From assembly GCA_023284085.1 (NCBI GenBank), contig JAKVHY010000046.1, positions 1-40,783 of the forward strand: a stretch of 40,783 nucleotides of DNA. The letters are read 5' to 3'. The notes under the pieces are model-generated. The model was given only the letters and a program-made list of their open reading frames with translations. It searched no databases and had not been told where the DNA came from. The DNA comes from Shewanella benthica. GTDB taxonomy: Bacteria > Pseudomonadota > Gammaproteobacteria > Enterobacterales > Shewanellaceae. Below, in pieces: positions 1-8,266 of the stretch (within the stretch, counting starts at the first letter, position 1; each line of letters starts with the position of its first letter). The translations under genes were made by a program, and so were the position numbers.

Positions 1-127
1 TAAGATGACCGCAGCCGCTGGCTTTCCTACCATGAGACTAGTCAGAGTACGTATTGGCAATATCATGCTAGATAACATGCAGCCAGGAGAAGTCATTGAG
101 CTTTCTGAAATCACCAGTGTTTTATAG
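1..127 (+). CDS. rluE: 23S rRNA pseudouridine synthase RluE, 3' end (5' part outside window)
   Basis: Only the last 41 codons are visible, read from position 2 to the TAG at 125-127. The residues GFPTMRLVRVRIG followed by LDN and GE match the C-terminal end of the RsuA/RluB/RluE family and most closely the E. coli RluE ending (GFPT-RL-R, LDN, GE). RluE converts one uridine of 23S rRNA (U2457 in E. coli) to pseudouridine in the cytoplasm. The catalytic aspartate lies outside the window, so activity cannot be judged. A second copy of the same 3' end follows at 161-372. RluE rather than another RsuA-family member is likely but not proven from 41 residues. Confidence 0.72.
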   Translation, partial: KMTAAAGFPTMRLVRVRIGNIMLDNMQPGEVIELSEITSVL

Positions 128-160
128 CTAAAATCAGAGCACAAACTTCCGGATAATGGG

Positions 161-372
161 TCTAGAGTCAGAGACCCCTGGCACGGGGCCATCAATAGAC
201 TTGGATCTCTATCACCATTAGTGAAGGCAAGAACCGTCAAATTCGTAAGATGACAGCCGCAGCAGGCTTCCCTACCATGAGGCTAGTCCGAGTACGTATT
301 GGTAATATCATGCTAGATAACATGCAGCCAGGAGAAGTCATTGAGCTTTCTGAAATAACTAGTGTTTTATAG
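161..372 (+). pseudogene. Second, truncated and frame-broken copy of the rluE 3' end
   Basis: Positions 247-372 encode exactly the same 41 residues as 2-127, offset by 245 bp. Homology to the family extends further upstream here: 199-246 reads TWISITISEGKNRQIR, the usual RluE/RsuA segment before the C-terminus. Just before it the frame is lost: there is a TAG in frame at 196-198, and the RVRD-like residues expected upstream appear in a different frame near 164-175. No start codon or catalytic domain fits in the space available, so this is a remnant. The ten nucleotide differences between the copies are all synonymous, which suggests the copies diverged while both were functional. The first 15 or so bases after each stop codon are also similar. 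Confidence 0.75.
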
Positions 373-429
373 CTAAAGTCAGAACGAAAAGCTGTGCCAA
401 AATCTGATTAAGAGATACTAGGAAGAACA

Positions 430-1059
430 TTAATCGACAAAAATACTCAATACCTTGTCACTTAATACAGCAGCGAAATCCTGATGCTGCTGCGCCGTCC
501 AATGCAATCCATCGGCATCGGTTGTTTCAACAACCTCACTAGCATCCATAAACAAGATTCCTAGTTCATCCGCGACCTTCTTATACTCTGTCGCTAATTG
601 CAGAGACTTATCTCTGGCGCCAGAAAAAATCTGCACATCTTCGGCGGGAAGATTAGCCACATGGGGCGGTGTAATGAGCAGTAGTTGAGTATTAGTATTC
701 TCAATATATTCGCCATTGAGCACCATCTCACAGAGTCCTTTTACACTTTGGGCAATAGCCGATGACGTAAGCTGAAATTGAGACTTGAGATCATTGGTAC
801 CTAGCATGATTACAACCAAATCCAATGGTCTATGGCACTCGAGTAACATAGGGAAATAACGAGCAGCATTTCTAAAGTCTCGCCCAGGTTCATCAAAGCC
901 AGATGTTCGACCGTTTAACCCCTCCTCGATGACGCGATACTGGCTACCAAGCCTCTTTTGCAGCGCACCTGTCCACCTAACATCGTAGGAATAACGTGTA
1001 CATACCACAGGTTCATAACCCCAAGTGTTTGAATCACCGAAACACAAAATATTTTTCAT
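430..1059 (-). CDS. SGNH/GDSL-family hydrolase (arylesterase-like)
   Basis: 209 residues, a normal length for a single-domain SGNH hydrolase. Block I is GDSNTWG with the nucleophile Ser10. The conserved glycine block is GLNGRTSGFDEPGR (about residues 48-61), the asparagine block is MLGTNDLK (about 85-92), and the C-terminal DGLHW supplies the Asp-His pair of the triad. The order and spacing resemble the cytoplasmic arylesterase/acyltransferase branch (MsAcT-like) of the family. There is no signal peptide, so it probably acts in the cytoplasm on small esters; the natural substrate is unknown. It stands alone, with the rluE remnant downstream and the GGDEF/EAL gene upstream in the same direction 46 bp away, so cotranscription with that gene is possible. 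Confidence 0.85.
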   Translation of the reverse strand: MKNILCFGDSNTWGYEPVVCTRYSYDVRWTGALQKRLGSQYRVIEEGLNGRTSGFDEPGRDFRNAARYFPMLLECHRPLDLVVIMLGTNDLKSQFQLTSSAIAQSVKGLCEMVLNGEYIENTNTQLLLITPPHVANLPAEDVQIFSGARDKSLQLATEYKKVADELGILFMDASEVVETTDADGLHWTAQQHQDFAAVLSDKVLSIFVD

Positions 1060-1105
1060 CTAGCTACTCGTAATAAATCAAAAATGAGGTAAATGTTATC
1101 TATCG

Positions 1106-3565
1106 CTAGTCTAGAAAGTCATTTAAGGCTTCAGGTAACATGGGTTTACTATAAAGATAACCTTGTGCTTCATCACATCCGTTATCTCTTAAAAATGCCG
1201 CTTGGGCTTCATTCTCGACCCCCTCGGCAATCACCTTGAGGTTTAACGCCTGTCCTAACGCGATCACAGCTTTCGCTATCGCGCTATTGTTATGATCCAT
1301 AGGAAGATCTCTAACGAATGACTGATCTATTTTCAGTTTATGAATAGGCAATTTTTTTAAGTAGCTTAGCGATGAATAGCCAGTGCCAAAGTCATCAATA
1401 GAGAGTTCAATCCCCATTTCACCCAATCGTTGCAGGTCACGGATAACAACCTCAGGATCTGACATCATAAAGCTCTCAGTTACTTCAAGCTCTAATGCAC
1501 TCGCTGGTAATCCAGTCTCTTCTAGCACCAATTTAACTTCATCAACAAAAGACGTTCGCTGTAATTGTTGGCCCGCGACATTAACCGCAATGCGTCCAAA
1601 TTTTTTCCCTTGAGAAATCCATTTAACGCCTTGCTGACACGCCTGTTTCAATACCCATAAGCCGATATCATTAATTAAGCCAGTTTTCTCTGCGATTGGA
1701 ATAAACTTAGCCGGAGAGACATTGCCGAGCACAGGATCACACCAACGTAATAATGCTTCAAACCCCGTCGTTTCCATGGTCACAAAATCAAGCTTAGGTT
1801 GATAAACAAGATGGAAATTTTGCTTGTCTAAAGCAGCATGTAAAGCACTCTGTAGCTTCAAATGCTCTCTAGACTCTTGGGTTAAAGACTCCGTATAAAA
1901 GGCGTAGCTATTACGGCCATCCAGTTTAGCTCTATGCTTTGCAGAGTCTGCATTTCTCAGCAAGGTATAACTGTCCTTGCCATCTTGGGGGAACACCGAC
2001 ACTCCCATGCTAGCAGTCAGTCTTATCGGCTCCTTGTCATCAATAAAAAATGGTTGTTCAAATGCCTTTCTGAGTTTGCTCAAGGCTAATGTCAGCTCTT
2101 CATTTCCTTCTACCTGTGGTAGTAGTACAACAAATTCATCGCCACCGATTCGCGCCAAGGTGTCTTCAGACCCTTTATGGCTAGTTAAACGGCCAGCTAA
2201 CTCCACTAAAATCTTATCGCCAGCCAGATGACCAAAGCTATCATTGATATGTTTGAATAAATCTACATCGATAAATACCGTCGCCAGATGTCCCTGTTGA
2301 ACTTCGGCGTGACGAATGTCCTGTTCAATCAGTGTGATCAACGCCATTCTATTGGGTAATTGAGTTAAAGGATCATGATAAGCCTGATGTGCAAGCTCAG
2401 CTTCACTTCTCTTTTGCAGGGTGATATCGGCAAAAACAGCGACAAAGTAACGCACTTCACCATCCTCACCAAACACCGAACTGACGGTGAGCATTTGCGG
2501 AAATACGGCGCCATTTTTACGCCTGTTCCATATCTCACCATGCCACTTGCCTTTATGGATTAATCCACTCCATAATTCGGTAAAGAAAGCTTTATCGTGG
2601 CGCCCCGAACTAAACATACGAGGGTTTTTTCCCACAACTTCATCTTTTGAGTAACCGGTTATTTCCGAGAAAGCCCCATAAGTCTCAAGAATTTCACCTT
2701 TTCTATCGGTGATCAACACACCTTCGACAGAGTTCTCAAATATCCTTCCTGTTATCTCTAACTCTTCTTGGACCGCTTTATGCTGAGAGATATTTCTGGA
2801 AACACCAACCACACCTAAAAGTTCACCATCTTCCGCCACCAGTGGTACTTTAGACGTTTCTAACCAATATTTATCAACGTCTTCATTCTGTCCTTTACAT
2901 TCCCCGGTAGTGATCTGTATTCCTGTATCAACGGCATCATGATCAGCTTGAATAAACTGGTTGGCTAAATCGGCAACAAAAAGCTCTTCATCAGTTTTGT
3001 TGATAATTTCTTCGCGGGTTTTCCCCCATGCTCTCTCAACACTTTGGTTACACACCATGTAACGGCCAGAGGTATCTTTTATCCAAATATGCTCTTTTAA
3101 GCTGTCTATAAAAAGTTGCAAACTTACATCTTCTAATGACGCTATAGGTCCGCGTTCTAGTTTGTTTTTGTGTTGATGCTCACGATAAATCTCGCTTAAT
3201 TCCAGCTCTATATTTTTAATACACAATGCGAGTAAAGGCTCGAGTTTGACCGGCACAATATCTCTATCTTCAGAATGATTGAGTGGGTTTACCTCTGTTT
3301 TTTCAGAGTCGAGACATAAAGATAAGTAACCAAATACAGCCCTTGATGGCCACTTTAGAATATGGGAATTGTTGGCTAAATCTGCAATGCAGCTTTCTTC
3401 TAAAACCTGATGATTGTTGAGGGAAGCAGAACTGAGTTTGGGACAGTATTGCCCCGAAGCGTTTACGACCCTTACTACGACAGCACATTGAGAAAAGCTC
3501 GAAAGTAGATCGACAGAATTTTGCCAATTTTGCCAATACTTCGATGAAATAGGAATATCTATCAT
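1106..3565 (-). CDS. GAF-like/PAS/PAS/GGDEF/EAL cyclic-di-GMP signalling protein
   Basis: 819 residues with no clear membrane segment or signal peptide, so probably cytoplasmic. Residues 1-140 look like a short GAF-type sensor (low certainty). PAS domains lie at about 150-265 and 270-385. The GGDEF domain (about 390-555) has an intact GGDEF at 474-478, but the residues before it (GSED) lack the Arg of an RxxD inhibitory site. The EAL domain (about 565-815) has EALLRW starting at Glu603, followed by EVTES, DDFGTGYSS, KLKIDQSF and VIAEGVEN, so the metal- and substrate-binding residues of a phosphodiesterase are present. The protein could make and degrade c-di-GMP, with PAS ligands setting the balance; which activity dominates cannot be read from sequence. 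Confidence 0.92.
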   Translation of the reverse strand: MIDIPISSKYWQNWQNSVDLLSSFSQCAVVVRVVNASGQYCPKLSSASLNNHQVLEESCIADLANNSHILKWPSRAVFGYLSLCLDSEKTEVNPLNHSEDRDIVPVKLEPLLALCIKNIELELSEIYREHQHKNKLERGPIASLEDVSLQLFIDSLKEHIWIKDTSGRYMVCNQSVERAWGKTREEIINKTDEELFVADLANQFIQADHDAVDTGIQITTGECKGQNEDVDKYWLETSKVPLVAEDGELLGVVGVSRNISQHKAVQEELEITGRIFENSVEGVLITDRKGEILETYGAFSEITGYSKDEVVGKNPRMFSSGRHDKAFFTELWSGLIHKGKWHGEIWNRRKNGAVFPQMLTVSSVFGEDGEVRYFVAVFADITLQKRSEAELAHQAYHDPLTQLPNRMALITLIEQDIRHAEVQQGHLATVFIDVDLFKHINDSFGHLAGDKILVELAGRLTSHKGSEDTLARIGGDEFVVLLPQVEGNEELTLALSKLRKAFEQPFFIDDKEPIRLTASMGVSVFPQDGKDSYTLLRNADSAKHRAKLDGRNSYAFYTESLTQESREHLKLQSALHAALDKQNFHLVYQPKLDFVTMETTGFEALLRWCDPVLGNVSPAKFIPIAEKTGLINDIGLWVLKQACQQGVKWISQGKKFGRIAVNVAGQQLQRTSFVDEVKLVLEETGLPASALELEVTESFMMSDPEVVIRDLQRLGEMGIELSIDDFGTGYSSLSYLKKLPIHKLKIDQSFVRDLPMDHNNSAIAKAVIALGQALNLKVIAEGVENEAQAAFLRDNGCDEAQGYLYSKPMLPEALNDFLD

Positions 3566-3861
3566 AGTGCCATAAACTCAAACATTAGCTTACTCCGCCT
3601 ATACATCTAACAAGGTTACCTTTATTCAGCATTTTACAACCTACCGCTTAAGCTATAAAAATCAGAGGGAAACTTCAATATATAATTAAAACTACATGAA
3701 AAATAGAACATCTGTCGAATTTAAATGTACCCGCTACAGAAACATCTTAATCATTGATTATATTATACTAATCAGTATGAATAAGTGGTCTACTCAGAGT
3801 GATTTTGACAGCCAAATTCAAGGTAAATGAGTAAGCTAGGTGCTTATTCAGCTTTAATCAT
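3566..3861. other. Gene-free interval between the GGDEF/EAL gene and lysS terminator
   Basis: AT-rich, with no convincing open frame on either strand. It must contain the promoter of the leftward GGDEF/EAL gene. I could not identify a clear sigma-70 site or a repeated motif in it. Confidence 0.5.
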
Positions 3862-3893
3862 AAAAAAAGCAGCGGAGTAAATAACCCTGCTGC
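3862..3893 (-). terminator. Rho-independent terminator of lysS
   Basis: Read on the minus strand, a 7-bp stem (3887-3893 with 3869-3875, one G-U pair) with an 11-nt loop is followed directly by seven U residues (plus-strand A run at 3862-3868). It begins 33 bp after the lysS stop codon, as expected for the end of a prfB-lysS transcript. Confidence 0.85.
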
Positions 3894-3925
3894 CTTTATC
3901 ATTTTTTGACTTTCTTGATGAAAGT

Positions 3926-5440
3926 TTAGCCTTGAGCTTGAGCTTGAGGGCGCATGGCTGGAAACAAGATCACATCACGGATCGTATGCGTGTTGGTAAA
4001 CAACATCACCAAACGATCTATGCCTATGCCTTGACCGGCAGTAGGTGGCAAGCCGTGCTCGAGAGCCCTGATATAATCTGCATCATAGAACATGGCTTCG
4101 TCATCACCAGCATCTTTCGCGGCAACCTGGGCCTTGAAACGTTGGTCTTGATCTTCGGCATCGTTAAGCTCAGAGAAGCCGTTAGCGACTTCACGGCCGC
4201 CGATGAAGAATTCGAAACGGTCGGTGATGAAATGGTTTTCATCGTTACGACGTGCCAATGGCGAAATATCTGCAGGATAACCTGTGATGAAGGTAGGCTG
4301 CATCAAATGAGGCTCGGCTGTTTCACCGAAGATCTCTTCGAGTAGCTGACCACAGGTCCAGAACTTCTCGATTTTCATGCCAATGCTCTTAGCCAAGTTA
4401 CGCATAAACTCGACGTCTTTAACCTCTTCATAGGTCATAGACTGAATAGTTTCATTGTCTGGGCAGTACTTCTTAATAGCATCCAACATGCTCAAACGCG
4501 CATATGGGCCGCCAAAATCTACCGTGTGCTCGCCGTATGGAAGCTTTGGAGAACCACAAAGCTCGGTGGCGATAGAGCTGAGCATCTCTTCGGTCAAGTC
4601 CATCAGATCTTTATAATCTGCATAGGCCATATAGAATTCCATCATAGTGAATTCTGGGTTATGGCGCGGAGATAGACCTTCGTTACGGAAGTTACGGTTG
4701 ATCTCGAATACACGCTCGAAGCCACCGACAACCAAACGCTTAAGATAAAGCTCAGGTGCCACACGTAGATACATCTCGATATCCAGTGCGTTGTGGTGAG
4801 TGATAAACGGACGCGCCGTAGCACCACCTGGAATGGTGTGCATCATAGGGGTTTCAACTTCCATGAACTCTTTCTTGATCATGAAATTACGAATGGAAGC
4901 AACGACCTTTGAACGCATGATGAAGGCATTACGAGACTCTTCGTTCACGATCAAGTCAACATAACGCTGGCGATAGCGAGTCTCTTGATCCGTCAGACCG
5001 TGAAACTTCTCAGGAAGTGGACGCAGCGCCTTAGTCAGCAACTGATACTCTTCCATGTTCACATAGAGATCGCCCTTGCCAGACAAGTGCAGCTGACCGG
5101 TAACACCAATAATGTCTCCGATATCTAAGCCCTGGAATCTGGCCTTAAGATCTTTCTGAACGTCTTTACCCGCATATGCCTGGATGCGACCGCTGACGTC
5201 CTGGATAACCAGGAATGGACCGCGCTTAGCCATGACACGACCGGCTATGCTGCGTTGGATAGCCATGCCTTCAAGGTCTACCTTGGTGTATTGACCATAT
5301 TCAGCCTGAATGTCTGCCGCTTTATGTTTACGATCGAAGTTGTTTGGGTGACCATTTGCTGGGCAGTTAGCGCGTATGTGCTCAAGCTTGGCACGACGCT
5401 CTGCAATTAACTTGTTTTCGTCTTGTACTTGTTCAGTCAT
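3926..5440 (-). CDS. lysS: Lysyl-tRNA synthetase, class II
   Basis: 504 residues, the usual bacterial LysRS length (E. coli LysS/LysU 505). It charges tRNA-Lys using ATP and lysine in the cytoplasm. An OB-fold anticodon-binding domain occupies about residues 60-150 (IAGRVMAKRGPF, IQDVSGRIQAY). Class II motif 2 is visible in FRNEGLSPRHNPEFTMMEFY and motif 3 in the C-terminal GIGIDRLVMLF. An AGA-rich Shine-Dalgarno stretch directly precedes the ATG. The gene lies 105 bp downstream of prfB on the same strand, the conserved prfB-lysS arrangement of gammaproteobacteria, and a strong terminator follows. Confidence 0.98.
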   Translation of the reverse strand: MTEQVQDENKLIAERRAKLEHIRANCPANGHPNNFDRKHKAADIQAEYGQYTKVDLEGMAIQRSIAGRVMAKRGPFLVIQDVSGRIQAYAGKDVQKDLKARFQGLDIGDIIGVTGQLHLSGKGDLYVNMEEYQLLTKALRPLPEKFHGLTDQETRYRQRYVDLIVNEESRNAFIMRSKVVASIRNFMIKKEFMEVETPMMHTIPGGATARPFITHHNALDIEMYLRVAPELYLKRLVVGGFERVFEINRNFRNEGLSPRHNPEFTMMEFYMAYADYKDLMDLTEEMLSSIATELCGSPKLPYGEHTVDFGGPYARLSMLDAIKKYCPDNETIQSMTYEEVKDVEFMRNLAKSIGMKIEKFWTCGQLLEEIFGETAEPHLMQPTFITGYPADISPLARRNDENHFITDRFEFFIGGREVANGFSELNDAEDQDQRFKAQVAAKDAGDDEAMFYDADYIRALEHGLPPTAGQGIGIDRLVMLFTNTHTIRDVILFPAMRPQAQAQG

Positions 5441-5545
5441 CTTCTTCTCTCGTAAATGTTACAGATCATACGTTAAAATAAATTAGTTCAATCGGCTCAA
5501 GTCTACTGAGCCGTTACACATCAATTGGGTAAAAATTTGTAAGTG

Positions 5546-6644
5546 TTACAAACCAGATTTAAGACTGGCTTCGATAAACATGTCGAGACCGCCATCTAAG
5601 ACGGTCTGGGTATTTCGGCTCTCAACCCCGGTGCGTAGATCTTTAATACGCGCATCATCGAGCACATAAGAGCGGATCTGGCTGCCCCAACCGATATCAG
5701 ACTTGGCATCTTCCGCCGCCTGCTTCTCTTGATTTTGTTTGAGCATCTCGAGCTCAAACAACTTAGCCTTCAGCTGTTTCATGGCAGCATCACGGTTCTT
5801 ATGCTGAGACCTGTCATTCTGACACTGCACCACGGTATTGGTCGGCAAATGGGTAATACGGATCGCAGACTCAGTCTTGTTGATATGCTGACCACCGGCG
5901 CCAGAGGCACGATAAGTATCGATACGCAGATCCGATGGATTAATATCGATCTCGATAGAATCATCTATTTCAGGATAGACAAATACCGAACAGAAAGAGG
6001 TATGGCGCTTACCCGATGAATCGAAAGGTGATTTACGTACCAGACGATGAACACCAGTTTCGGTTCTCAAGGAGCCAAATGCATACTCACCGTTAAACTT
6101 GATGGTTGCGCCCTTGATACCGGCAACATCGCCAGCGGTCACTTCGATAAGTTCAGGCTTATAATCGTGTGCATCGCCCCAACGCAGATACATACGTAGC
6201 ACCATGTTGGCCCAATCCTGAGCCTCGGTGCCACCTGAGCCGGACTGAATATCCAGATAACTATTAGCGATATCATGGGGACCCGAGAACATGCGGCGAA
6301 ACTCGAGGTCTTCGAGGCGTTTCTCTAAATCATCGAGCTCGGAACTGGCATCATTAAAGGTCTCTTCATCACCCTCTTCGATAGCGAGCTCAAGCAGGCC
6401 TTCGACATCTTCGAGACCCGTATCCATATCGTCGATGGTCTTAACGATTAATTCTAATGCTGCACGCTCTTTACCTAAGGCTTGAGCGTTATCCGGGTCA
6501 TTCCAAATATCACTACTCTCTAGCTCTCGGCTAACTTCTTCCAGACGCTCTTTCTTAGCATCGTAGTCAAAGAAACCCCCGAAGGCTAAGGGTACGTTCT
6601 GCAAGATCTTTGATTTTAAATTTTACCGGATTTACTTCAAACAT
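5546..6644 (-). CDS. prfB: Peptide chain release factor 2, expressed by programmed +1 frameshift
   Basis: RF2 ends translation at UGA and UAA codons. The long open frame alone lacks a proper start; the true start is the ATG at 6644-6642, in another frame. From it 25 codons are read (beginning MFEVNPVKFKIKD) up to an in-frame TGA at 6569-6567. After a +1 slip on CTT, reading continues at GAC (6568) to the stop at 5546, giving 25 + 340 = 365 residues, exactly the E. coli RF2 length. The stop-codon-recognition motif SPF (in VRKSPFDSSGKRH) and the catalytic GGQ (SGAGGQHINKTESAIR) are both intact. It lies upstream of lysS in the same direction. Annotation pipelines that miss the slip would start it at an internal TTG (6604) and lose the N-terminus. 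Confidence 0.97.
6566..6581 (-). promoter_or_regulatory. prfB: prfB programmed +1 frameshift site
   Basis: On the minus strand the sequence reads CGG GGG TTT CTT TGA C. This matches the known RF2 autoregulatory site: an internal Shine-Dalgarno-like G run three bases before the slippery CTT codon, then a UGA stop followed by C. UGA is codon 26, as in E. coli. When RF2 is scarce, the ribosome pauses at UGA and slips, so RF2 controls its own synthesis. The middle codon is TTT instead of the E. coli TAT. Confidence 0.96.
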
Positions 6645-6918
6645 ATCTCTTCTACTCAAAATAGTTAGGCAGTAACTGCGAACCCGTTATTTTAACTTAA
6701 TCGGAAGAATACCACTAGGGGGTCGAGAAGATGAATTGTGCTTATTTCGAGCTTTATACGCTTAGGATTGAAGACTAGCTCTTTCAACAGTCTGCTAACA
6801 CCCAGGAATTGAAAGCAGAATTGCAGCCGAATGGAAAACTCAGCTAAACTGATGACGTATCAAATATTTAATATCTGTGCTGCACACAAAGCAGAAATCT
6901 CCTGTCTATACTTTCATC

Positions 6919-7902
6919 ATGACAGATAAAACCTCAATATGTTGCTACCACGAAGATGAAGGTTACTCCTGCTCAGAACCGGCCCAAGCTTCTGGATTGT
7001 GTTACTGGCATGACCCAAAGATCATCAAAGATAAGCCCGAAGACATCGCCAATTTAGAGCAATTTGCCCGTAATGGAGGCATGCTCAGAGGAATATGTCT
7101 CAAGCGTGCCAAGCTCCATGGAATCGATCTGGTTCGTCATCATCAGAAGACCGGCTTCGATATGACCAATGCCGAACTCTACCGTGCCGATCTGCAAGAG
7201 GCTCACTTGTTCAATCTAAACCTGCACAATGCCAGCCTGATGAAGGCCGATCTGAGGGAATCCAACGTCCACTGCGCCAATTTAGTCGGCACAAATTTGC
7301 TTGGCATCAAGTGGAATGGCGCCAAGATTGAGAACATCTCAATCGGCAAGAGAATAAAACAAGAAAAGCTCGCATTAGAAGCGGCCAAAGTTGGCGAAAA
7401 GGAGATTGCCATCGATTACTTTGAACAAGCCGAAGAGATCTATCGAGACCTGAGAAAAGCCGCCGAACGCGAAGGTTTATTTGCCATGTCGGGTGAGTAT
7501 ATCCGCAAAGAGCTCACCATGCGCCGTTATCAGATGCCTAAACATAGCTTCAAACGCTTCGTCTCTAAGACAATCGATATCTTCTGCGGCTACGGCGAGG
7601 CACCGATGCGCGTTATCGGTTTCTCTATGGGACTGATCTTAGTCTGCGCCATTCTATACCTTTTCACTGGCCTGAGTTACGACAGTCATATACATGTGTT
7701 CAATACGGAAAATGACTTCACCACCAACCTATTTCTATTTTTTAACTGTATCTATTATTCGGTGGTGACCTTTACTACCTTAGGTTATGGCGACTTTACC
7801 CCCATAGGTTTTTCAAGAGCCATTGCGGCAGTAGAAGCCTTCACAGGCAGTTTCACCATAGCCCTATTCGTGGTGGTTTTTGTGAAGAAGATGACGCGGT
7901 AG
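6919..7902 (+). CDS. Pentapeptide-repeat protein fused to a two-TM potassium channel pore
   Basis: 327 residues from the ATG at 6919; a GTG at 6877 in the same frame would add 14 residues, and neither has a clear Shine-Dalgarno. The N-terminus carries a Cys/His-rich segment (CCYHEDEGYSCSEPAQ, then CYWHDP), followed by about 15 pentapeptide-type turns (AELYRADLQEAHLFNLNL, ASLMKADLRESNVHCANL). A charged helical stretch follows, then TM1 (FSMGLILVCAILYLFTG), a pore loop with the filter TTLGYGDFTP (GYG at 289-291) and TM2 ending near the C-terminus. This is the Ion_trans_2 architecture of tetrameric K+ channels, with a cytoplasmic sensory or scaffold N-terminus. K+ selectivity is inferred from GYG; the ligand or gating signal is unknown. 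It is transcribed divergently from prfB. Confidence 0.88.
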   Translation: MTDKTSICCYHEDEGYSCSEPAQASGLCYWHDPKIIKDKPEDIANLEQFARNGGMLRGICLKRAKLHGIDLVRHHQKTGFDMTNAELYRADLQEAHLFNLNLHNASLMKADLRESNVHCANLVGTNLLGIKWNGAKIENISIGKRIKQEKLALEAAKVGEKEIAIDYFEQAEEIYRDLRKAAEREGLFAMSGEYIRKELTMRRYQMPKHSFKRFVSKTIDIFCGYGEAPMRVIGFSMGLILVCAILYLFTGLSYDSHIHVFNTENDFTTNLFLFFNCIYYSVVTFTTLGYGDFTPIGFSRAIAAVEAFTGSFTIALFVVVFVKKMTR

Positions 7903-8266
7903 AATTGAAAAAGAGGCTCAAGACAGAGCCGATAAAGTTGCGGGTTTCGAGCGACCAGTTCGAGATTCAAGCGTTCAAGCCTGGAATCACCCACCGAGAT
8001 CTGAATCTGATTCAGCCAGCCCCTGCGCCAAACCACACTATCGGGCGATTTGTGAACACCGCTGCAAAACCGCACATTAAATGCGCTGCAGAGACCTCTT
8101 GCTAAAAAGAGTCTGGGTATACTCGATGACAGCATATTATCCCTTTATAGATAGCACTTAGCCTCAGTCCCCTAATTTACATATATCGGCAGGCTCTCTA
8201 TTGGAATTCATTTAGCTGACTCGAAAGGATCTCAGCTTAGCTCGAATATAGCCAAAGGCAGACACG
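7903..8266. other. Gene-free interval before the formate dehydrogenase, partly GC-rich
   Basis: About 7905-8110 is clearly richer in GC than other intergenic DNA here. It is open for 66 codons on the plus strand (TTG start) and overlaps a longer minus-strand frame, but neither has a ribosome-binding site or a recognisable motif. A small hairpin (GGCTC 7915-7919 with GAGCC 7926-7930), without a U run, lies just after the channel gene. 8110-8266 is ordinary AT-rich DNA that should hold the promoter of the next gene. The GC-rich part may be a repeat or mobile-element remnant. Confidence 0.35.

Noticed and set aside
7905..8105. 66-codon plus-strand frame and overlapping minus-strand frame
   Set aside because: TTG start, no Shine-Dalgarno, no recognisable domain; reported only as an unexplained GC-rich block.
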